This document shows positions 56,786 through 64,000 of a stretch of DNA of 64,000 nucleotides, piece after piece; position 1 is the stretch's first letter, and each line of letters starts with the position of its first letter. The notes beneath the pieces are model-generated. The model saw only the letters and a list, made by a program, of their open reading frames with translations, was not told the origin of the DNA and did not search any database. The stretch is from assembly GCA_025504975.1 (NCBI GenBank), contig JANUWI010000001.1:3100001-3164000 (forward strand), read 5' to 3'. Origin of the DNA: Plenodomus lindquistii. Lineage: Eukaryota > Ascomycota > Dothideomycetes > Pleosporales > Leptosphaeriaceae. Made by a program: the position numbers and the translations under genes.

Positions 56786-57895
56786 ATGTCCCGCTCACCT
56801 CGACTCAGCTCTCTTCCCCTACTCACATCCGCAACCTACTGCCCAAACGACCGACCATCCCAACGATCAAACAGTCTAGAGCGACTGAGAAACCACCTAC
56901 GCAAATTGTACGCCCGCTTTGTGCCCTCGCATGCCAGTACGCCTGGCTTATGTCCACACTGTGGTACGGACTGCGACACATTCGCATCTCCGACTGGAAC
57001 CGATGCCTCTACAACAAGGTCGTCTGCGCTGAGATGCAGAACAACGCCAGATATTTCTGAAAACGAGAACATTCGCGATGCGAAGCCGCTGTGTTGGATC
57101 TGCTGGAGGTACCACAGTCGGTTTGATGGGTGTGGTGGTGCACCGAATGCGTTGGGCGGCGCACCACCACACGATCTGGGCGTCGATTATCTTTGCTCGA
57201 CGGGTGAATTGCAGGATTGGGTCGACGCACTGCCGCTAGATGACACGGACTTGAGCCGTCGTGACTTGAGTCCAGCGAGCCTCCGCTGCACTTTTGGCGG
57301 TCCTGAATGGAGGCATCCGTGTTGGAATGTGCGTCGATTCGAGCACAATGACGACAAATTGTTGTCTGAATTTCAGTCCGTTGATGAGACGGCGGTGTTT
57401 GACGCTGCTGTCATGACCGAATGGAGCGAATTGACTGCGCGATTAGCGCCTCGCGACCAAGAAGGCGTATCCTACTTCGAATCGTTCGCACGGCCACGCT
57501 ACACATTTACGCTTCCGCAACCAGCCGCGTTCATTGGAGACCACCAATCTCAGGTCATAGAGAACTCGTCGGTCCCCACACGACGAGATGATAGGATGAA
57601 GGATGACGATGTGGGACCAATCGTCTACGATGCACCTGGGTCAAAATATCGCATGTATGAGAGTCGTAGGACAGATCAGCAAGGCTCATCCAGTGATGAT
57701 CATATGGTAAGCAGTACTGCTATGATGAGCAAAGCCGAGTTTGATGCTCTACCATCGTGGTCTGATGTCGACGGTGATGACGATGGCGCCTCGTCGTCGT
57801 CAAAAGCAAGCTCTTTGGCACGCAGCTCGACTGACAGTCAAACCATGGTCATCACCGTCATGTACGATCCAAGCCGTGCTCCAGTGGTGCGGTGA
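56786..57895 (+). CDS. Hypothetical protein with paired-cysteine motifs
   Basis: Intronless 369-residue frame; no family recognised. After a basic Ser/Arg N-terminus with a helical LERLRNHLRKLYARF segment, there are paired cysteines: LCPHCGTDC (near residue 55) and LCWICWRYHSRFDGCGG (near 102), which could bind one zinc. A Trp/Asp-rich region (DYLCSTGELQDWVDALPLDD; GPEWRHPCWNVRRF) follows. The C-terminal 100 residues are acidic and Ser-rich, with a GDDDGASSSSKASSLARSS run. There is no signal peptide or membrane segment. Absence of stop codons over 1.1 kb, a sensible start and an even, unbiased composition support a real gene. It lies in the same orientation as the genes on both sides. No function is claimed. 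Confidence 0.72.
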   Translation: MSRSPRLSSLPLLTSATYCPNDRPSQRSNSLERLRNHLRKLYARFVPSHASTPGLCPHCGTDCDTFASPTGTDASTTRSSALRCRTTPDISENENIRDAKPLCWICWRYHSRFDGCGGAPNALGGAPPHDLGVDYLCSTGELQDWVDALPLDDTDLSRRDLSPASLRCTFGGPEWRHPCWNVRRFEHNDDKLLSEFQSVDETAVFDAAVMTEWSELTARLAPRDQEGVSYFESFARPRYTFTLPQPAAFIGDHQSQVIENSSVPTRRDDRMKDDDVGPIVYDAPGSKYRMYESRRTDQQGSSSDDHMVSSTAMMSKAEFDALPSWSDVDGDDDGASSSSKASSLARSSTDSQTMVITVMYDPSRAPVVR

Positions 57896-58233
57896 TGAGT
57901 GCTGCTGAAGAGGAGTGGCAAGAACTCTGAGGGTTGGTCTCGAATGATGCTGCATGTGAGGTCTGCCATGGATCAGCCCCTAGCCCGATCGAGCCTAGCG
58001 CCGTCCAGATTTAGGGACGGTATGATTCGAGTGATGGAGGCATCATTTGGCCTGGAGACGAGACGCCGCCGAGTTGTCGACCCTCTGCAACCAATGTGCT
58101 ATCGCACTGTCGCTATCGCCCCCTCGCGCTCGCTCTCGCCCTGATCTCGCCGCTCCCACCAGCAGCGGGTCCCTGAACGACACCCCCTTCGGCGCTCTTG
58201 GTCCTCCAGGGCAACAGCGCAGCAGCATCCAAC
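57896..58233. other. Short intergenic interval
   Basis: About 340 bp between the hypothetical protein and the glycosyltransferase. Likely 3' untranslated region plus promoter; C-rich leader before the start. The glycosyltransferase frame remains open for 12 codons upstream of its ATG. Confidence 0.6.
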
Positions 58234-59707
58234 ATGGCTTTGATGCTGAAGCCGCTGGTAGGCCGCCTGTCTCGACGGCCATGGCGCTTCGTCTTCCCCG
58301 GCGTCATCATCTTCTTCATCGTCTTCACGTTGTCGCGACGGACGCCCCATAGCCGGCCGCCGGTGCACAAGGCCAAAACCAAGTCCTTCTTTCCGCCGCT
58401 CGAGAGCAAGGCGGCCAATTCGATCGAGCTCGACTACTGCCAGAACTTCCCCGTCAAGATGCTCGAAGACATCCAGGTCGTCCTGAAAGTGGCCTCGAGC
58501 GAGACGTCCGAGACCAAGGCCCACCTCAGCACCGTCTCGAGCTGCATCACCAACCTCATCATCGCCGGCGACCGCGAGGAGCGTCTGGGCGACCGCCACG
58601 TCATCGACATCCTGGCCGAGTTGCCCAAGAGCTACGAGAAGGACAACCTCGACTTCCAGGTCTATGTTGAGCACAAAAAGGCCCACACCGAAGGCGAGAC
58701 GGTCAAGGAGCAGCAGCGCGCCTTCAAGCTCGATCGCTTCAAATACCTGCCCATGGTCGACAAGGCCTACGCGGCCAACCCCAAGGCCAAGTGGTTCGTC
58801 TTCCTCGAGTCGGACGTCTACATCATCTGGGACACGTTGTTCCGCCTGCTCAGCCAGCTCGACGCATCGGCGCCGCACTACCTGGGCGCCCCGCACAAGG
58901 GCTCCGAGGGCCGCTGGTTCGCATACGGCGGCGCTGGCATCGTCTTGTCGCAGGGCCTCATGAAGCAGCTGATTCCTACCAAGACGATTGGGTCAACGGA
59001 GATCCCGCACGAGAACAAGCTGGGCACGCGCTTTGAGAGCTGGGTCAAGGAGGAGCAGCGCGGCGACGCCGTCCTGGCCTACGCCATCCAGAACGCGACA
59101 GGCCACAAACTCCAAGCGCTGTACCCCACTTTTGCAAGCGACAAGCTCAAAGACGTCACCACAACACGCGACCGGTGGTGTGTACCCATGCTCACGTTGC
59201 ACCAGCTCAAGCCCGAGCAGATGGAGAACCTGTGGAAGTGGGAGCGGACGCGCCCATACAACACTGTAAGTCTTGTGCCTAAACGCAGCGATTGCCCAGC
59301 ATACTAATCATGGATTACAGAAACCGTTTACGTACTCCTCGCTCCTCTCCTACACCCACTCCTTCCTCTCCCAGGGCCCTTCACGCGAATGGTGGGACAA
59401 TCTCTCTACAGCTCCCGTACCCAACGATAGGCCCGCTCACCGCAATGCGGGCTCCTGCGGCTCAGAATGTGCCGCCGACGCGAATTGTCTACAATGGTCA
59501 TATTCACAGACTGTCTGCCGCCACGCCGACTACATCAAACTCGGCGACGCCGTCGACCGAGAAAACGGCGGGCAGGGCGAATTCGTCTCCGGCTGGGACA
59601 CTGGCAAACTACGGAATTGGGGCTTCGGAGTCGAAAGCAAGAGCGGGCAAAGAGAATTCTACGAAGGTTGCCTCGAAGCTACGTGGTTGACTCCTCAGAC
59701 CATGTAG
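58234..59707 (+). CDS. Type II membrane glycosyltransferase, GT31/Fringe-like with C-terminal PAN-like domain
   Basis: Predicted Golgi glycosyltransferase of 472 residues (exons 58234-59265 and 59321-59707; 55-nt intron with a TACTAATC branch site). A basic cytosolic end is followed by one membrane anchor (FVFPGVIIFFIVFTL, about residues 19-33). The luminal domain shows LSTVSSCITNLIIAGDRE, then KWFVFLESDVYIIWDTLFRL, in which ESDVY is the DxD-like metal-binding motif (about 192-196), and PHKGSEGRWFAYGGAGIVLS, the Gly-rich segment typical of Fringe-like GT31 enzymes. The C-terminus has a Cys-rich PAN/Apple-like module (GSCGSECAADANCLQWSYS, then VCRHADYIKLG). Related fungal proteins are abundant but their acceptors are mostly unknown. 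Start is set at MALMLKP, which places the anchor correctly. Confidence 0.84.
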
Positions 59708-60354
59708 CATGATTGCAATGGAGGGACACGCTTGGACTTGCTGTTGGATACAAGGTGTATAAGAAGGCGTTGAGGATGCTTCTAGCATATTCAGACATGG
59801 CGTTTTTAGGGGGGACCTCGTACACTAGTTTTGTATATGATGCGCACTGCGGTTAGCGGGTTGCAACGAGCCATGCGTATTGGAAGAAGCACTATGCTAT
59901 GCAGGGGGAGATGTTGTCAGTAGAAGAAACACGCCACACTCTTTGGTAGATGGCACAGCTAATAAACTTGTACAATTTCAAATACCAATAGCATGATAGT
60001 TAATGAAGTAAATACTTTATGTTGTATCTAAGTAATGCAGTAATGACTTGATACAGTTTATAAGTACCTCAAAGGAATAGAGAAATATACATATACATGT
60101 GCCTTCCTCACAAGATCTCGCACACCTTGACCACGCCAGTCTTTTACTTACAACGCAACATGACATCAATCATCACAACTTCTTAAGGTGAATACACACA
60201 CCATCGCATGACCACCATCTCCCACCAGTCCAAATCCCAACCTGCCTCTGCACCTCCCCATACAAACATCAAACAACACCCACTCATCTCCCCTCCCCAT
60301 CTCCATCCCTCCTCTCCACACAACACCCAACACCCAGCCCACTCCACTCCCCTC
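59708..60354. other. Intergenic interval with a probable inverted repeat copy
   Basis: AT-rich 3' region of the glycosyltransferase, including probable repeat copy F (59885-60110). The last 150 bp before the secreted Cys-rich gene is C-rich. Confidence 0.5.
59885..60110 (-). mobile_element. Probable copy F of the terminal-inverted-repeat element, inverted
   Basis: On the minus strand AACATAAAGTATTTACT resembles AACATAATATCGTATTTACT of copy B, and GAGTGTGGCGTGTTTCTTCT resembles GAGTGTGGTGTGTTAACTAC at the corresponding distance. The ends are too diverged to place precisely. Weaker than A-D. Confidence 0.4.
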
Positions 60355-60843
60355 TCACATATCAAACTCGCACCCCACCCCACAAACCTCCCTACAAAAC
60401 CCATCCTGCTTGCCAACCTCACACCGACACTCTGCATAACACCGCAACGCATCTTTGTCGCACTCCTACACCGCACTCTGTCAGCCAACGTCACCCACTC
60501 ACACACGTTAACAACAACACCACATTGCAGAAAGAAAGAACACAGTATATGGTAGAGAATAGAGTAGAGATGAAATGAAGTAACTCACCCTCGTACAAGC
60601 CCGCATTTTATCTCTACACGCTGAACATTTTGCTTGTGTTAAGGGTTCAGCAATCGCTGGGGAGCTGGGGTTTGGTGGGTTTGGTGAGCGGAGGTGGAGG
60701 GGGAAGGGGGAAGGGGATTGTTGTGGAGTGGGAGATGCGAGGGCGGTTGTGGAGATGGGTAGGAGGAGGAGGAGGAGGAGGAGGAGGGTTTGGAAAAGGA
60801 TGAAAAGATCAAGTGTGGAAGGGGAGTTGTGTGAGGAGGGCAT
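60355..60843 (-). CDS. Small secreted ten-cysteine protein (effector-like candidate)
   Basis: Two minus-strand exons, 60589-60843 and 60355-60465, joined across a 123-nt intron (GTGAGT donor, CTGAC branch, GTGTAG acceptor), give 121 residues. A strongly hydrophobic signal segment (LFQTLLLLLLLLLPISTTALA, in two overlapping parts) is followed by a Pro/Ser-rich spacer (about residues 38-70). The mature C-terminal 50 residues contain ten cysteines: spacing C-x2-C-x6-C-x3-C-x6-C-x3-C-x-C-x8-C-x3-C-x3-C. The first three cysteines are in exon 1 (KCSACRDKMRACTR) and seven in exon 2 (ECDKDALRCYAECRCEVG, then FCREVCGVGCEFDM). Neither exon alone looks like a gene, and the join is in phase. The family is not recognised. 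Size, secretion and Cys content resemble apoplastic effectors or antimicrobial peptides of fungi, but function is unknown. Confidence 0.75.
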
Positions 60844-61577
60844 TATGTGTGGGTTAGCGGTGAGGGTAGTGTGTAGGTGTAAGGAAGTCTTGGTCTTGGT
60901 TGTGAGGAGGATTGGGGATGTGCGAGAGGGTGTGGTTTGCCGATCGGTGGGTGTGATATATGGAGGTGTGGGAAGGTGAGTGTAACATCGTACGGGGATG
61001 AGTTGTAGCCGGCGTGGCCAATGGATCGATGGACTTTTGCCATCGCATCGAGCTGGTCAGTGATAAATCTTCGTATACATTTTGGTGCTTGGTTAGCTCT
61101 GTGTGTTGTACGCGTGCGAATCCGTCCAGGTGGGTTTGTCCTCTGCATCCTACACGTAGCACGGTCTTCACCTCGTCCCACGTGCGAGGATGCTTAGCCC
61201 CCGATCGTACTTTACCCTGCTTAATCTATTCGTTAGATGTGCGGGATATGCTGTGTGTAGAACGTGTCGAAATCGCATCGTTCCGCTGTGCCGTGGCACT
61301 ATCGACGATTACCACTCTACATAGGAGCGAGCTTAACTCCAAGAGACCTTGCTCAAGCAAACATGCATATCTCGATATATGGCCATAGGAACGATCGCCA
61401 CATATCAATGGGAAAGTAATGGCACTTGTGCGAATGCCGATTTTTGTTTGTAATGTTACACTCTCAATGGACTGTTCGACACCATCTGTCCCAACAATCC
61501 TGTGCACTCTTACTGGTGCAACTGTCCATGGTCCTACGATCCTTTCATGCGTCCTCCTCGTGCTGCTTCATGCGTTT
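60844..61577. other. Intergenic interval of about 730 bp
   Basis: Upstream of the Cys-rich gene and downstream of the small mitochondrial-type gene, both on the minus strand. Short frames only. Confidence 0.6.
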
Positions 61578-62074
61578 CTAGTAGCCCTTTCCACCGCGCT
61601 CATCTTGCATGCCAATCGCTGGGTCCGGTGCGGCGGGGAAGTCCTTCTTCGCCTTCTCGACTCCGCCCGCGGTGTCTGTGCGTGAAGTTGCGGTGCCGCC
61701 TGTGCCTTTGTCTTTGGAGCTAAAAATGGGGATTAGCACTTTACATTGCTAATCTCTGCGTGACGACATAGTTGGCGGTGTGTTTCTTAGTGCCACGACC
61801 TTCTGCAATCGCAGATCTGTGATTGCGATGCGGGTTGATGTATGTAGCATGAGGAGTAGTGGTGGACTTACTCCATAGCGTCCTTGGTATTACTCTCGCG
61901 GATGTTGTATGTGTCGCCCTCCTTCGTCTTGTTCACCGCATGCTTGTCATCAGGATACTGATCCGTCTTCGTCTTGGAATTCGTGCTCAGCGGTCTCGCA
62001 ACAGCTACGCGCATTGGGCGTGCTCCAGTGCGCATCGTCCGCGCCGACATGCTTGTGAGATTGCGTGTGAACAT
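61578..62074 (-). CDS. Small mitochondrial-type protein of unknown function
   Basis: Two minus-strand exons (61872-62074 and 61578-61719) separated by a 152-nt intron give 114 residues. The N-terminus is an Arg-rich presequence without acids (MFTRNLTSMSARTMRTGARP, continuing MRVAVARPLST), with a processing-type RPLST boundary. The mature part is hydrophilic: DKHAVNKTKEGDTYNIRES, then after the junction DSKDKGTGGTATS and the conserved-looking terminus DFPAAPDPAIGMQDERGGKG. I recall similar small ascomycete proteins ending in IGMxDERGGKG; no function is known to me. Two other acceptors exist inside the intron but use would break the frame or hit a stop. Divergent from pcc1. Confidence 0.72.
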
Positions 62075-62463
62075 TTTCGCTATCGTGATTTGTAATTCCC
62101 CAATTGATGCAATCGTGTGTATGGACAGCTTTTTGGCAATTGTTGTGGATTGTTATAAAAGGTTGCTTTGATTCAAGGTGGTTTGTAGGTGTAGTGTACA
62201 AAAGGAAGCCAGAACGCAACAAGGCCCTCGGCCAAACGACGAATCACCTGCCTCATGACACGCTCGCGCGTCGTCTAGACTGACGCCTCTGATTGCGGAA
62301 TGATGATGATGATGTATGACGATATTACCACGCGGAAATGCCATAGCTTCCCCCCACAAGCTCCAGCCACACCCACGCCACACGAACCCCTCCCCCGCAT
62401 TTCCAATCTTGAGCCCCATCGAAAAAAAGTCGCGAAGGAACGTTGATGCGGTAACGAACTATC
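62075..62463. promoter_or_regulatory. Divergent promoter region of the small mitochondrial-type gene and pcc1
   Basis: A 389-bp spacer between two divergent start codons. Contains a short ATGATGATGATG run near 62300; no TATA box was recognised. Confidence 0.5.
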
Positions 62464-62929
62464 ATGGCGGATAAAAAGATAACTTGGAAGGAGGAAGACT
62501 TCCCTTGTACACTGTACGTCCGCCTCTTTACTCTACTCATTCACGCCATGTGGTAAACGTAGCGAAATGCTAATACCAACGACACACAGCACCCTCCACA
62601 TCCCCTTCCCGACTCCCCACCTCGCCCTCACAGCCCAGCGCTCCCTCTCCGTCGACGCAGAACTCTCGCCCCTCGTGCGCCGCGCATTTTCCCTCACAAA
62701 TAACTCCACTTCTACGGAAGAGTCGGTTCTCCGGGTCAACTACGCAGCGACAACGAACCGCATGCTGCGCGTCGCAGTCAATGGTTTCATAGAGAGTTTG
62801 GGCGTGGTGGTGGGCGTGATGAGGGATTTGGATGTTGATGTTTTGTATGAGCCTGTGCGTGAGGGGCTGGAGGGGGTGCAGGGGTTGGTGGCTGATAAGG
62901 GGAGGGAGGGGGATGGGGTGAAGAGTTGA
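62464..62929 (+). CDS. pcc1: EKC/KEOPS complex subunit Pcc1
   Basis: Small dimer-forming subunit of KEOPS, the complex that makes the N6-threonylcarbamoyl-adenosine modification of tRNA and also affects telomeres and transcription. Exon 1 is 62464-62513 (MADKKITWKEEDFPCT) and exon 2 62590-62929, with a 76-nt intron. The 129-residue product carries the Pcc1 fold signature: LHIPFPTPHLALTAQRSL, VDAELSPLVRRAF, then VLRVNYAATTNRMLRVAVNG and FIESLGVVVGVMRDL. Yeast Pcc1 is about 88 residues; the extra length is a Gly/Glu-rich C-terminal tail. The first exon is needed to supply the N-terminal beta-strand. Confidence is high because the RVNYxAxxxRxLRVAVNxFxxS pattern is characteristic. Confidence 0.92.
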
Positions 62930-63362
62930 GGATTCATGAGGGACATTGGAAGTACAGATATTGAGGCAGGGCCAAGTGGACAGAGGAAAGCAGAAAGACA
63001 AAGCAACCGGGGAAGCACAGAGGATCCTCGAAAGAGCGATGAGGGCCAAGACGGGGGAGAGGTATCACAGGGATAGGAGGTTTGAAGAAGCAAGATATGA
63101 GTGTAAGACAATCGCTAGCTGCAGCCCAGCGTCAGGCAGACTTTTTTGTTCAGCTGCCACACAGAGTCGCAAGTCTTACAGCGCCGGCGACACCGTAGCC
63201 TGGCTTCAATACGGGCCCGTGCAAAATGCTTTTGCAGTATGGGCGCCCTCGCCTGCAATGCACGGATGCCACATCTTCGAACAAGCAATGAAGATGCTTC
63301 ATGCCCATAAACTACGACTTCTATGTACCGCGCAGCCACGTGAACTGTGACTTGCATGCCCA
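62930..63362. other. Intergenic interval between convergent genes
   Basis: About 430 bp between pcc1 and the exonuclease stop codons; no feature recognised. Confidence 0.6.
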
Positions 63363-64000
63363 CTATGCCAATTTCTTCGTCGCTGGCTCCTCGCCGGTAT
63401 CCACCTCCCAATCATCCTCATCATCGAATTTCCGCTTCTCAGCCGGCTTTCCCTCCAAGACCGCCGTAGTAGCTGGAGGTACCATGTCAGACATCACAGC
63501 TTGCGGCGGTGGTGGGCCAGCCGGCACAGGCGGAAACACACCATCCTCTCTAATCACCCAACCTTCATGCTTCAGCGTCGACCATTTCTCTTTGATCTTA
63601 AACCTAACCAGCTCGCCAGTCGTTCTTGCGTCCTCATAGCTGTCGTGGCCTGCTGCACCTCCTTGCTGGATGTCTTCACCCAAATGCATCTTAGCCAATG
63701 CACGAAGGCCATGGCGGTACGGTAGACCTTGGTGTGTGGGGTAGAGCAGCACAGTGTCGATGATTGTGGGATGTATGAGACGGATGGTGTTGAGATCGTT
63801 TTCGAGCGCGTGGCCGAGGACGGGTGTAGTGGGGGAGACATGTGAGAGGAAGAGGTCACGCGCTGCGTATGGTGAGTCGACGATACGCAGGTCCTTGCGA
63901 ATTGGCTTTGGATCTGCAGGGTCGAAGGGCTTCGCGTTGAGGAACTGCTCAGCTGTAATACCTGAGAAGCGCGTGTTGACATCCAATATGTGGCCTAGTG
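63363..64000 (-). CDS. DEDDh RNA exonuclease (Rex1/Rnh70-REXO type), 5' part missing
   Basis: C-terminal part of a 3'-5' RNA exonuclease that trims structured RNAs such as 5S rRNA and tRNA. The visible 212 codons are open to the right edge. Motifs: LDVNTRFSGIT (after the first acidic motif), VLGHALENDLNTIRLIHP (second motif with HALENDL), IIDTVLLYPTHQGLPYRHGL, then GHDSYEDARTTGELV (third motif; His and Asp of DEDDh). After the catalytic domain comes a Pro/Glu/Lys-rich tail (GVFPPVPAGPPPP and DDEDDWEVDTGEE) ending in a basic stretch. The first acidic DE motif lies beyond the window. Family is secure, but whether it is Rex1/Rnh70, Rex3 or a relative cannot be settled without the N-terminus. Confidence 0.9.
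   Translation of the reverse strand, partial: LGHILDVNTRFSGITAEQFLNAKPFDPADPKPIRKDLRIVDSPYAARDLFLSHVSPTTPVLGHALENDLNTIRLIHPTIIDTVLLYPTHQGLPYRHGLRALAKMHLGEDIQQGGAAGHDSYEDARTTGELVRFKIKEKWSTLKHEGWVIREDGVFPPVPAGPPPPQAVMSDMVPPATTAVLEGKPAEKRKFDDEDDWEVDTGEEPATKKLA

Noticed and set aside
58099..58896. 265-codon minus-strand frame opposite the glycosyltransferase
   Set aside because: Antisense shadow in GC-rich coding sequence; no domain, and it extends past the sense start only by chance.

Overview
This 64-kb window looks like nuclear DNA from a filamentous ascomycete, most likely a Dothideomycete. Genes carry short GT-AG introns of about 45-150 nt with CTRAC-like branch sites. The gene set is typical of such fungi: a PTH11-like fungal rhodopsin-domain protein, a GNA-2/GanA-type G-alpha, an AmdX-like C2H2 plus Zn-cluster-associated-domain regulator, a multi-module chitin deacetylase and an N/A/G-repeat secreted protein. 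No tRNA, rRNA, CRISPR array, autonomous transposon or virus-like gene was found by eye. All exon models are hand-built from splice signals and reading-frame continuity.

Layout. 0-2 kb: AP-1 sigma adaptin (runs off the left edge) divergent from the glutamate-cysteine ligase modifier subunit. 2-9 kb: gene-poor, with two copies of a short repeat family. 9-19 kb: AmdX-like transcription factor, dynactin p25, PTH11-like membrane protein. 22-31 kb: long coiled-coil protein, G-alpha, mitochondrial ribosomal mS38. 31-37 kb: repeat-rich secreted protein, RING protein flanked by two repeat copies, mitochondrial uL15m. 36.5-42.7 kb: about 6 kb without a credible gene. 42-53 kb: Pho80/Clg1-type cyclin, MFAP1, Atg22, MBD4-like DNA glycosylase, chitin deacetylase. 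55-64 kb: DUF427 protein, an orphan Cys-motif protein, GT31-like glycosyltransferase, a small secreted ten-cysteine protein, a small mitochondrial-type protein, Pcc1, and a DEDDh RNA exonuclease running off the right edge.

The genes are mostly unrelated housekeeping and signalling functions, so no operon-like unit or metabolite cluster is evident. Two themes recur. Surface and environment sensing is represented by the PTH11-like protein, G-alpha, secreted repeat protein, deacetylase and Cys-rich secreted protein. Organelle function is represented by mS38, uL15m, Atg22 and the small mitochondrial-type protein.

The observations I consider most worth following up are: (1) a small secreted ten-cysteine protein visible only after joining two exons across a 123-nt intron (60355-60843); (2) a family of about 220-240 bp terminal-inverted-repeat elements, one copy with a perfect 9-bp flanking duplication, suggesting a Mutator-type MITE; (3) a RING protein with a repeated Cys/His/Trp motif and a stop codon where its N-terminal Cys region should continue.
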